From Myxocyprinus asiaticus (taxonomy: Eukaryota > Chordata > Actinopteri > Cypriniformes > Catostomidae): a stretch of DNA of 64,000 bases. The stretch is taken from assembly GCF_019703515.2 (NCBI RefSeq), contig NC_059363.1, forward strand, positions 1,666,001-1,730,000, read 5' to 3'. Positions within the stretch are counted from its first letter, which is position 1; the number at the start of each line of letters is the position of its first letter. Below, in pieces: positions 24,870 through 37,300 of this stretch. The notes below the pieces were generated by a model, which saw only the letters and a list, made by a program, of their open reading frames with translations, was not told the origin of the DNA and did no database searches. Made by a program: the position numbers and the translations under genes.

Positions 24870-25479
24870 TCGATTTTTTTTTTACTGGAAAATAAGACAA
24901 AAATGCTAATAATAAAAAAAAAATAAATAAATAAATAAAAAGTAAAAAAAAAAAAAAAGGCAAAATTATTTTTGCCTATTTTATTATTTACGCATTTAAA
25001 TTTAATTAAAAAAAAATTACCACATTTTATTTTTTTAATTAATAAAACTTGATAATAATCTAAAATAATAATCTTAAAATTATTTTTGTGTGTGTTTTTC
25101 TTTAATCGTTTAGTAGATTTCCTTCTCTAGAGTTCTCAGTTGTATTTCGATTTTACGCATGTCTCTAAACTCAGGTCACTGCTCTCAATACAATTAACAC
25201 AGCCATCTGAACACTTTGTAATTGTCCTAAACAGATTGTGCATTTTTCTTGATTTTCCTCATTTTCTCGAAACACTACATACAAATTTCTCTGATTTAAA
25301 ATTCATGCTTTTAAAACAGTTAACACAAACAACTAAATTAAAGTCATATTCTCAAATGCACATATCAGGTTGTCAAATCCCTTCATAATGATATCTGTTA
25401 GTAATGCACACAGCAAAGAAAAAGCAATTTACAAAATTTTTCACACAACTGTCATGACTTTGCTATCTATAAAAGGGTC
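24870..25479. other. AT-rich low-complexity sequence
   Basis: A runs and AAAT repeats (24,888-25,080) are followed by AT-rich sequence that may be the 5' part of the degenerate transposon described next. No exon. Confidence 0.4.
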
Positions 25480-25965
25480 AAATATGACAATTCAGAGCAA
25501 ACAAACAATGAGGAAGATGAAGAAGAGGAAGAACAAGACGAAGAGGTGAAAACTGAGAAGAGGTAGAGTGGGTAAAGTAAGAGGAAATAGAAGGACGCAT
25601 TGGTGAGAAAAGGGGAATGTTTTCTCAACTCTTTCAGGGGTGAGCATTGAAAGAGTTGAGGAAAGACCAAATGGAGATGGTGTAATGATGGTGAGCAGAG
25701 AGAAAGAGGACAGCAGGGTGGAAGAGTAAAGAAGACACAGAAGAGACTCAAATGATCTGATAGTTCCTCTAATGTATCATATTATGAATCACGGTCTCTC
25801 TGAGACACACAGTGTTCGGTCTAATGTGAGCAGATCTACAGTGACTTCAATCGCAACAAAAAAGAAGAGGGAGGAATGCCATTCCTCTCCATGCCAGTCA
25901 ATCAATGCCCACACTTACTGTACCATCTGTGCTTATAGTGCTGCCTTAGGTCCATACAATTGAGC
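25480..25965 (+). pseudogene. Possible IS630/Tc1-superfamily transposase N-terminal remnant
   Basis: At 25,772-25,890 the plus strand reads YHIMNHGLSETHSV then RSNVSRSTVTSIATKKKREE. This resembles the N-terminal helix-turn-helix motif of a fish IS630-type transposase (HGLS..., LSRSTV, SII). Upstream, 25,500-25,560 encodes a Lys/Arg-rich stretch. No DDE domain follows, and the limits are unknown. The call rests on one motif and could be wrong. Confidence 0.4.
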
Positions 25966-27411
25966 AAGACTGCTATTTTTTTGTTTGTTTTTTTTACAGT
26001 AAACTTCTTCATCCTCCAACAACTAGACATTTAGAGGCATTTTATGAAAACAGATGGAAAGAGGTCTTTATTGTGGATGTTTATGATAAATGTGTATTTC
26101 AATCATAGAGTTGTGTGTCTATAGCTGAAAATGTTATGAATTCAATAGAGAACACATCTATAGTTTTGATGTTAGTATTTAGTTGTAATAAATGCATTAT
26201 CAGGAAAGAATACATTGCTTCATTATGCAGTGAAATTGAATTGTTTTGCAAAACTGAGTGTCTGTTTCGCTTTTAGTTTTAACAGAATGTTGTCTACATT
26301 CATATTTTTAGGACAGCATCCTCCTTTCTTCAATCCATTGATATCAGAAAATTTTCTCCTGTCAGCAGATGACCATTTTGACAATTGAGGTCTCAAATGT
26401 AGTACAGGAAATTAGAGCCGAGAAAGCCATTGTGTGTCAAAACTGAAGCCCGGTGGACGATCTTAAAAAGCTTTTTAAGGCAGAATAATCTGGTTTCTCT
26501 CAATCAATTAGAGAATGAATTCAAACCATCACTGTTACTTGCATGTGACAGATGGGAATCCGTGTGTGTTTACTACTGAACCTTCAAAACAAACAATGAG
26601 CAGTTTATTCCTTTTGTTAAAAATAGTCTCCAATCAGTCTGATCTACAATATCTCATGATGTTTGCGGATGAACCTCTTACAGAAATGTACCATGGTAAC
26701 CAGAGTTCAACAGTTTACATTATTGTGTGTTAACATATACTTTTATTCAAAGCAACTTATCATAAAAGAGCCAACAGCAGTATATTGTAAAATAATGTTA
26801 AATTAATTTAAGATCTCCTTCAAACAGTTTAAGAAGTTTTTAAGCTTTCAGAATGTTTTTGTTTTGATTGTTGACATAGTTGGAGGTAGAGGTATGCATA
26901 GAGGTATTGTTACCCTTTTTTACACCAAATCATTTTTGATCCATCTAGTGATTTAAATAGGACACAGACTTGACAAAACATCTGAATAATTGCGAGAATG
27001 AGAGATGTTTAAGATGATGTGTGGGCTGACTCACTGTCTGTCTGTGAGGGTTCGAGTATCAGTCACCTCTTCAACAGATCCAGCCTTTTCTGTACTGTTT
27101 GTTGAGAGCAGATCTGATGGTTCAAACACAAGTACTGAACACATTTCTCACCCCTCATCTCAAACTCCCACCTTCTCCAGTCTTCAAAATCGGTGTACAT
27201 TTGCCCTCTAAAAAAGACCTGTTTTAATTCAGTATATTATTTCTAAAAGTCAGTGTGGATGTTTGAGAGCTCTTGTTTATGAATGAAAAATAATGCCACC
27301 TTTTCATTTAGATTTTGATTACAGTCACCTCCACCATAAACGTGTTCTTAAAGTCTTTTTACAAAGTGCATTTCTCAGAAAATATATTTTTTGTGTGTGC
27401 ATCATTAAATA
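25966..27411. other. No gene seen
   Basis: Open frames of 60-72 codons here (26,515-26,733 and 27,005-27,211) have no recognisable domain and are at chance length. No clear repeat boundaries. Confidence 0.35.
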
Positions 27412-27985
27412 AGGAATATTCCAGGTTCAATAAAAGTGAAGCTTGAGTAACAGCATTTGTGTTGCATTATGTTAATTACAACAAAAAATAATTCTGACTC
27501 GTCCCTCATTTATATATATATATATATATGGTTCAGGGACCATTTACAATGGAAGTGAATGGGGCCAGTCCAATGCTAAAATGTATATAGTTTCAAAAGT
27601 ATAGCCACAAGATGTAAACAATGTGAGTTAACATGATTTTAGTGTGATAACATCGCTTACTAACCGCATCTGTGTAAAGTTATAGCTAATACCGGAACTG
27701 CAAGCTTTTGTTGTCATGGCAACTAAGTTGTAGTAATGGATATAACTTTCCACAGATGCGGTTAGTGCATGATTTTATCACAGTAAAATCATGTTAACAC
27801 ACATATTGTTTATGTCTTGTGTCTATACTTTTGAAACAGTGAGTATTTTAATGTTTACAGATTGACCCCATTGACTTCCATTGTAAGTGTCTCACTGGAA
27901 CACACATTTGTGCTTTTTTTAAAGAAAAGGAGGGACGAGTCGAAAATCTTTTTTATTAAAGGAACACAACATAATGTAATGCATA
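27412..27985. mobile_element. Foldback (long palindromic) repeat element
   Basis: The two halves are inverted copies. GACTCGTCCCTC (about 27,496) mirrors GAGGGACGAGTC (about 27,931), and the mirror continues inward for nearly 200 bp: ATGGAAGTGAATGGGG with CCATTGACTTCCATTG, TTTTAGTGTGATAACATC with its inverse, and ATCTGTGTAAAG with its inverse. There is a TA microsatellite in the left arm. It carries no coding region. The same family is at 17,986-18,725. It lies just downstream of the plcb2 stop and may overlap the gene's 3' end. Confidence 0.8.
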
Positions 27986-28116
27986 ATGAAAATTACACAC
28001 AGCCGGAAACACGATTATATTCATCTTGTAGACGTCCGTGTAATGATCATTAAATATATGAAAAACCTGTACTGTATATATATTTGGTCAACTGACACGC
28101 TCACTGTCACTTTCTT

Positions 28117-28124
28117 TTTTTAAT
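28117..28124 (-). terminator. Candidate poly(A) signal of plcb2 (ATTAAA)
   Basis: ATTAAA on the minus strand at 28,119-28,124 lies about 165 bases after the plcb2 stop codon. An AATAAA on the same strand at 27,952-27,957 is an alternative but falls in the foldback repeat. Neither is confirmed. Confidence 0.3.
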
Positions 28125-28287
28125 GAAAGTTTAAGCACTAAACTGTATAACATCAAGAATGTCATAATAGACAGTGAAAAATAAACATGCTGTAAAATTT
28201 GAATTAATCAATCTATACTCGTGTTGTGCTCCTAAAGTATATAAAAGCAGTTTATCCTACAAAAACTTGGCTGTACTGTCCCGCGGG

Positions 28288-28422
28288 TTAGGAGCTTTTT
28301 TCTCCGTCCTTGTCCACGTGTTCGGGGAAATGAGGTTTGACGCAGGAGTTCACAGTCTCCGACAGCTCGCTGGGCAGGGACCACATCTTCTTAGTGTGCT
28401 CGGACACAGCGTCTTTGTTGAG
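28288..28422 (-). CDS. plcb2: plcb2 terminal exon (28th in window)
   Basis: 135 nt: 44 codons plus TAA (28,288-28,290). Starts in phase 0 after TTGTCAG. Encodes [17 protein letters not shown] and then [18 protein letters not shown], ending DGEKSS. The ETV..C...FP pattern resembles the last helix of PLCB2. No PDZ ligand at the end. Confidence 0.85.
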   Translation of the reverse strand, partial: LNKDAVSEHTKKMWSLPSELSETVNSCVKPHFPEHVDKDGEKSS

Positions 28423-31318
28423 CTGACAATTAAATTGAGGGGGTGAGATGTTAGTGAGAAACCAGTGAGCATTGCAATATGATCACTGGAAATTGATACG
28501 CTGCAAACACATTTTCTGGTACCCCGAAATCGACCCAGCGCCATACTCCATCAAGCATTTTTGCATCAATTCAAATGTGTTTACATTTTCTTGTTGCATG
28601 AGCAGCCTCAGAGACGCAGGTTCTGGTCACATGGAAACCAGAAAGAAATCATGTTCACATAAATAATGATTAGCATGATTCAGAGGTTGCATTTTCACTC
28701 TAAAATCACACTTTTACTCCACTGATGGTTAGGTTTAGGGTTGGGGTTTGGTCAGGGGGTAGAATTATTAAAATATGTTTTCCTGTTGATGGTATTATAT
28801 TATTTAAAAAAAAAAAAACCTCGCTCTTGACGCCACCTTGTGGACGTTTCATCTGGAAGCTGAACCTCACATGTGCTCTTGCATTCAAAAACACTTCCAG
28901 CTTCGGCCACTGGGGGCAGTGATTCGAATTTCAGTAAGCACAGGCCGATATCAACAGCAAAACTTTCGAACAGCTGTTGTTGAATTCATAGTGCGATCAG
29001 TCTGATCACTGAGCTGGTTATTGCCAGTCGGAGGCCACGTCCACACATACGTTTTTGTTTGAAAATTCAGTTTTGTAACCTCATCGTTTTCCAAAGTATG
29101 TGGTAATGGAGAACGTTTTCTAAACACGCCACTCTAGTGTAGACGAGAGGCGTAAACGTAGACAAATCAATGTGTTTTCAAACAAAATGCATTAGTGTGG
29201 ACGTGGCCAGAGGCGGGTGGTATTAGGGGCCGTTCACACAGGATGTGTTCTTGTGTCTTTTCACACTGATTTTAGATTTTGCGATCTTGCAAGAATTAAT
29301 GTAAATTCTCACTCTCTGCATTATTTGCGGTTGCTTGTAATTTTGTATAATTTCTACAATATTTCCACATAATCCGTGAATCTGAGGTAATCCGATTGCT
29401 TTTCTCCAGGTTTGGCAGCGGCAAAACAAATGTTCGAAAAGCCGTTGAGGCATATCCAACTGAACAGCTGCCATTCTATCAACTTTCTATCAAAGTGCTT
29501 AATAATCACCATTATCTGAAATAATCTAGGTAATAATCGACCTGATTTTTGTAAATCAACTAGTTTAACCTTACTAAAATATACTTGCATCGTCTGAGGC
29601 AGAACATTTTTATATGAAAAAATTAAGGGTGTTCAATTGAGCATGTATTAGCCATATCTCTGGTTTCACCTCTTAAACATATAGTATTTTTGTGTATTAT
29701 TTTTTGCTCGCTTACTGAATACTCCGTTATTATGCACTAAAGTATTTACAGGTAATTGCACTTATACCATCATTGACACAAATGACACAAGTACACCTTC
29801 ATTATTTGTGAGGTTTCACTATAAAACAACACAAAAACCACCACAAATGGCATTGCAATTTTTTAAAAAGCCGAAGCAACTTCAGGCACTTTGGGCCGCA
29901 ATAATCAAGAAAAAGTGACAGGGAAATCCTGGTGGGACTGGTAAACATGCACTCACATTTGGGAGGTGTGTTTTTACTAAGACGCCATGTCAAGTTAAAA
30001 ACGCTTCCTTTTTTCCATTCCGTTGTACTTGATAAAGCTTTTTTAAATGTGACAACACATTCTGTGTGAACGGAGCTTTAGGGGAGGGATATTCTTATTC
30101 AAGAGAGCATTTGATTGGACAACAAGTGCAAGTCTGTATTTACCTGACTGATCAGGTCTCTGATGTTAGCGAGCGTACTGGCTTGTCTCTTCTTCAAACT
30201 CTGTTCCTGAGGTGTACCGTCAGGGTTGTTGTTTTCTGCGGACTGAAAAAGCATGATATTACAGATGTTATCTAACATACTCACACATACCTGTACATAC
30301 ACACATGTTCAGATGCACATATCTGCCTGTGAACATCATATACTGTACATACTTACAAACGTGAACACAAGCACACCATTAGCTTGACGTCACATGTACA
30401 TACATGCACTCAGGTAAATTAAATGTGCACTAAATGTGCAGCTGCGAACAACTTTAAAGATGTGTGTAATTCCGTCCCATTTCAGTTCATGTCAATGAGT
30501 GTGTGTGTGTGTGAGCGTCAGATAGAGCATGCTTCCAGTCCATGTGCAGCTATTGTTTGCATATCACGTTGAGCAGACAGACTCGACAATCTGTACAGTC
30601 CTGAACATCTGAAGAGACTCAGTCTTTCATTTCTGAATCTGTCATGTGTCACAAATAAACTCATTCACTCCAGTAGAAAATAAACTTTGTAAACTTTAAG
30701 TTTAAAACACTTTCAAAATCTTCCCCTCCACCGTAGCTCTGAAATCTCATTCGCGTTTGTGCACATTCAGATATGGCACGTCGAGACACGTCATGCTAAG
30801 TTTGATCAGTGAAACCAAATGGCACTAGTTCTTGCATGTCACGACATGGCAAGTTTGATTCTGCCAAAGTACAAATGAGATTTGAGAGGATTTTAACTGA
30901 ATAGCAACATAAACTCTGTTCCTCACACAAAGCTATCATATGACTTCAGAAGACTTGGAATATAGCACACCATGTATATGGACCACTTTTATGGTAGTTT
31001 TTTGTGCTTTTTTGGATATTGAATGCCCCTGGTCACTGTCTGCTTTCTATTTTTCTGCTGATGAAAATGTCGTTGACAAAGGGTTTTTTGATGTTGTCAA
31101 CGATAATAAAGATGAGGCTGGAAAGACATAATGACGATAATTAAATGGTTTTAATTAAAACATCATTTTTATGAAAATGTGACAAATAGCACAATAATAT
31201 ATAAAAAATAATATTGCAAGATATTAACCAGGAACAAACACTGTTTATATATATTTATAACTGTATTTGTGCATTTTTTATATATTGCAATATTATTTTT
31301 CTTGTAATATTTTCTAAA

Positions 31319-31388
<70 letters not shown>

Positions 31389-34300
31389 CCAAGATTTTTA
31401 ATTTCTAAAACTTATAAAAAAACAGCTTATACTTCAGTGATCTGAGGTTTTCAGTGTATTATTTAAATATATTCATCTTTAATATGTTTGATACATGTTT
31501 AAGTAGTTTATAATATTTTAAAAATATTTTAATATTTGGCTCAAATTTCTGTTGCAGTTTGATTTGTTTTTGTTATTTCTGGCAACTAAAATTACATGCC
31601 ATTTAAGTCACAGTAAAGCTGACAAAAATTAATGAATATGATATGATGAAATACTGACTAAATTTAAAGGGAATTTGTCAAAGGGTAAGAATTATGACTA
31701 AAATAAAAAAACTGAAAATTAGCAGCGAGAACATACTTCAAAATATTTGCTTTTGTGTGAAAACAGGTTTGGAACGATATGAGGGTCAGAAAACTGATAG
31801 AATTGTTGTATTTGGATGAACTAAAACACATTTCCTCTGAATTTTATATCTTAAACCTCAATAACAAATGTTCTGGCAGTCGAGTTTCTGAATGAATGTA
31901 CCAGTGAAAGAAATAAACAGAAATGTGAATGAATTTGATTAGTCATCACTCAACAGACGTGATTGAGTCAGAACGCACATGTTTCTATCTTTCACATTAT
32001 AAATGCCATGGTTACAGGCTCTCGTCTCAATCGGGCTCTCTCTCGTTTTGTTGCTGCCCGTCTACCTGCCATGTTCACTCACTCACTGGAAAACAGCGGT
32101 AAAAGAGGTCCTGTGTTCATCTGCTGTGTTTTACCTGAGCATCACTGTCAAGCTGATCAGAACTTTTGCTCTTCTTCATTCTGAAATACAGAAATATCAG
32201 GATTTGTTCTTTAAAACAACAAACACAAACGCTTGATTAAACGTCTGAATTTAAATAAAAATGCTGTCCAGTTTTGCATTCAAATAGTTCAAATAAATTG
32301 TCTGTGTGTGTATATGTATGTGTCTCACTTTTCCCTCTTCTTTTTCATCTCACTGAGAAAATAAAATAAAAAACAGATAGTTACACCAGTGTCACAATTA
32401 AACTTTTAATTAAGAGGCAATATTTGCCCCCTGAAATTGATTGTCAGGGTTGTGCTTTACCTTTATAAGGTCAAATGTTTCTTAACATTTAATTGTTGTC
32501 CTTTTATATCTAATAGTTCAATTGAATGAATTCCTTAATATATAAAATTATGTACAGTTGAAGTCAGAAGTTTACATACAATTAGGTTGAAGTCATTAAA
32601 ACTCATTATTTTAAGCACTCCACAGATCTAATATTAGCAAACTATAGTTTTGGCAAGTCGTTTAGGACATCTACTTTGTGCATGACATGAATAATTTTTC
32701 CAACAATTGTTTACAGACAGATTGTTTCACTTTTAATTGACTATATCACAATTCCAGTGGGTCAGAAGTTTACATACACTAAGTTAACTGTGCCTTTAAG
32801 CAGCTTGGAAAATTCCAGAAAATTATGTCAAGCCTAATTTGGCTTCTGATAGGCTAATTGGAGTCCATTGGAGGTGTACCTGTGGATGTATTTTGAGGTC
32901 TACCTTCAAACTCAGTGCCACTTTGCTTGACATCATGGGAAAATCAGAAGAAATCAGCCAAGACCTCAGAAAAAAAAAAAATTGTGGACCTCCACAAGTC
33001 TGATTCATCCTTGGGAGCAATTTCCAAATGCCTGAAGGTACCACGTTCATCTGTACTAACAATAGTACGCAAGTATAAACACCATGGGACCACGCAGCCA
33101 TCATACTGCTCAGGAAGGAGACGCATTCTGTCTCCTAGAGATGAACGTAGTTTGGTGCGAAAAGTGCAAATCAATCCCAGAACAACCGCAAAGGACATTG
33201 TGAAGATGCTGGAGGAAACAGGTAGACAAGTATCTATATCCACAGCAAAACGAGTCCTATGTCGACATAACTCTGAAAGGCTGCTCAGCAAGGAAGAAGC
33301 CACTGCTCCAAAAGCACCATAAAAAATCCAGACTACAGTTTGCAAATGCACACAGGGACAAAGATCTTACTTTTTGGAGAAATGTCCTCTGGTCTGATGA
33401 AACAAAATGGCCATAATGACCATCGTTATGTTTGGAGGAAAAAGGGAGAGGCTTGCAAGCCGAAGAACACCATCCCAACCGTGAAGCATGGGGTGGCAGC
33501 ATCATATTGTGGGGGTGCTTTGCTGCAGGAGGGACTGGTGCACTTCACAAAATAGATGGCATCATGAGGAAGGAAAATTATGTGGATATATTGAAGCAAC
33601 ATCTCAAGACATCAGCCAGGAAGTTAAAGCTTGGTCGCAAATGGGTTTTCCAAATGGACAATGACCCCAAGCATACCTCCAAAGCTGTAGCAAAATGGCT
33701 TAAGGACAACAAAGTCAAGGTGCTGGAGTGGCCATCACAAACCCCTGACCTCAATCCGATAGAAAATTTGTGGGCAGAAGTGAAAAAGCGTGTGCGAGCA
33801 AGGAGGCCTACAAACCTGACTCAGTTACACCAGTTCTGTCTGGAGGAATGGGCCTGTGTGCAATTCTCTCTACCATTATTCTGACATTTCACATTCTTAA
33901 AATAAAGTAGTGATCCTAACTGACCTAAGACAGGGAATGTTTTCTACGATTAAATGTCAGGAATTGAAAAACTGAGTTTAAATGTATTTGGCTAAGATGT
34001 GTGTAAACGTCTGACTTCAACTGTAATAATGTGCAAAACTAGCACTAAAATTTATTTTAAATAAAAATTATTAAGAACTACACAGTATCTGATATTTTTT
34101 ATTGCTTTTTTATTATTATTTACACACACACAAAACTCTCTGATCCATTAACTGAATTAAAACATTAAACAAAATGCACACACACACACACACCTGCTGA
34201 GTGTCTTCAGTTCGCTGCTGTGTTTCTCTGTGGCCATCTCCAGGAGTTTGGTCAAGCGCTGTCACAGGAAATACAGAACAGGAAACAGGAAGTGTCACTT

Positions 34301-37300
34301 ACATATATAAGAACAGAACACACCAGCTGGTCTTTAGAGCCGGTCTGTGCTCTGGTGAGCAGCCGTGCAAAACCAAACTAACATATGCACTTCCTGTCAG
34401 TCCCAAGAAGAAATACCTAGCCGTGTTTTATGATTTTATGATATCTTTAATAATAAAAAAAAATATTACCAGTACTTTCCTTCTCTGTCCATTTCCTGTT
34501 TGTATTTTCCTACTTTGAAAATGCAATATATTTAATACATGAAACTTATTATTATGTTGGCTTTACAAAGCCAACATTCTCTACTTCTATTCTAAAAACT
34601 AGGTTTAGGATTTTTTTTTTTTTTTTTTTAAATACTAAAATTTCACTACAAGCTTTCAAGCTACATTCACTAAACTTGGCACAGACCTTCAGACTGTTCT
34701 GGAATAGTGTGCTTCGTCTTTTTTAACCATTCGGACTTACGGTTTTCCCACAGCTGATGATCAACTATCGCCAATATCCCACAGACTTGCATTAATGGAA
34801 CGTTCAAATGGATCAATAGAATACTCGTTAACTTAAACTCACACTATCAAAAAATGTAAACAAACTCACAGAAGGTCTTTGATCTGCTTTACATTGCTCC
34901 CTCTCTCTCTCTCTCTCTCAACCTATCTGATGGTTTATCTGACTATCTATGTCACAGTCTGTATATCTATCTAGCCAGATAGCTAGCATTTTGACTTACT
35001 GTGATGTCTAAATAACCAGTAATCTTCAAACTTTTAAAACTAGTTAAAACATCAGTGTTTGTCTTGACAACCTTTACCTATCTAGTTATTATTGTTATCA
35101 TTAAATGTAATAAAATCTAACTATTTGATTAGCTTATAGAGTAACTCTATAAAGTGTTGGCTAATATAATTAAATTTACAGTATGTCTAATGAACTAAAT
35201 CCTGCATTTTGCACATACATATTGACTCTTGTCTGTTCTGATATATTACATAACAAAGAATAAATACCATGTTAAAAAAAATTAATTTAGCTTTTAGGCT
35301 GTGTCCAAATTCGTATGCTTCTATGATGTAATTTGCTGGTGACAGGAAAACACAGTTTTGAGTATGTAGTTAGACTATAATTAGTATTATACTACCTGCG
35401 TCCCAAACCGCACACTTCTGCACTGTTTTACGTCATTTTGTAGTGTAAGTAGTGCGAGTATTATGTTTACACTGAAAATGCAACAAAAAGAAGTGTACTA
35501 CGAGTACCCGGATGATGCACTTTTTCAACCGTCAAAACGGAGTGTGGAATGTCGGACACTTCGTGCAGTCTGCGCACGTGACTTGCCGAACATAGCAGAA
35601 GGGGTGGAGTTACAGGCAGCGATGGTGATCTGGCAAAACAGTTGTAAGTAATGGAGTATATGACAACTAGCGAAACTTCTGTGAAGCACCTTACAAAAGT
35701 GAGTTAAATGCTTTACCATCATACCATGCTGTGTGAATATGTATATTATAGAGGTATACATTAAGTGTTGAACTGAGGGTGGATAGCGCACTAAAGCTAG
35801 TGGCAACACCACGCTTGGGTTTGAAACATCGCTTCCATCAGCTGTTAAATGGCGAACGCTTCTATGTATTAAAAAAACTTTTGGGATGATAATACACTAC
35901 ATGGCTTACATTTTGTAAGTGCATAGTGTATAGTGTGTCGTTTGGGATACAGCTATAGTGTTTGTGTTAACATTTAACAAAATTAATTATTATTTTAATT
36001 ACTTTATTATTATAAAGTCAAACGTTTTAAAACTTCTGTGGTAGCTTGAGCCTTAATCACCATTTTTCTACAAAAATCCATCAGAAAATGTATATTATGC
36101 AGGCACTTTTGGAATACAGTTTTTAGCATACTTCGATTTTGGATGCAATAATCCTTCATATTTCGAATACTATTTAGGATGGACAATATGCAAATTGGGA
36201 TGCAGGATAAGTCAATGTAATTTAGATGTTACTGCATAAACTTAATCTGCAGAGTGACATGCTAAAACAACATGTTCATTCAAGAAATCGATATGTTGCT
36301 TCCAAAAGAAATCGACCTCATTCTGATGCATTACTAACAAGCACTACTATTAGTATTACTACTACTGTATATATTATCACCACTAACATCTCCCATCAGA
36401 CATTTTTGCATCAATTCAAATGAGTTTACCTTTTCCTGTGGCGCGACTGATTGCGTTGCAAGAATAACTCACGGTGAGTGTTATTTGGACTAAAAAATGA
36501 CCATTTTACTCTACTGATGGTTAGGTTTAGGGTTGGGGTTTGGGTGTAGGTTTAATAAAATATACATTCCTGTTGACTATATTACATCATTTACAACAAA
36601 AAATTAAACTCGCTTTTGGCGCCACTCTGTGGACATTTCACTCGGAAACTTGAGTGCACACGTGCCCATACCCATGTCGACAGTGGCGGTTTGGTGACCT
36701 CTCGATTGTCCGTTGCTCCAGTTGGAAGCTCGCTGAGAGGAAGAGCGCCTGCAGTAACCGCATGTTTGGTATTCAGTGCGCCACAAAGCCCCAACATGAC
36801 ACGCACGAGGGGCAGTGGTGGCTTGGCGGTTAAGGCTCTGGGTTAATGACTAGATGGTCAGGGGTTCAAGCCCCAACACCGCCACGATGCCACCGTTGGG
36901 CCCTTGACCAGCAAGGCCCTTGACCCCATCTGCTCCAGGGGCGCCGTATCATGGCTGACCCTGCGCTCTGACCCCAGCTTGGCTGGGATATGTTGGGCAG
37001 TGGTAGCTCAGCGGTTAAGGCTCTGGGTTACTGAGCTCTGACCCCAGCTTGGCTGGGATATGTTGGGCAGTGGTAGCTCAGCGGTTAAGGCTCTGGGTTA
37101 CTGATTAGATGGTCAGGGGTTCAAGCCCCAGCACTGCCAAGATGCCACTGTTGGGCCCTTGAGCAAGGCCCTTGACCCTATCTGCTCCAGGGGCACTGTA
37201 TCATGGCTGACCCTGCACTCTGACCCCAGCCTACCTGGGATATGTGAAAAAGAAGAATTTCACTGTATATGTGCAAATGTATATGTGTGACAAATAAAGA

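Noticed and set aside
37002..37140. Possible tRNA genes in tandem
   Set aside because: SINE heads within a larger SINE with A-rich/AATAAA tail, not free-standing tRNAs.
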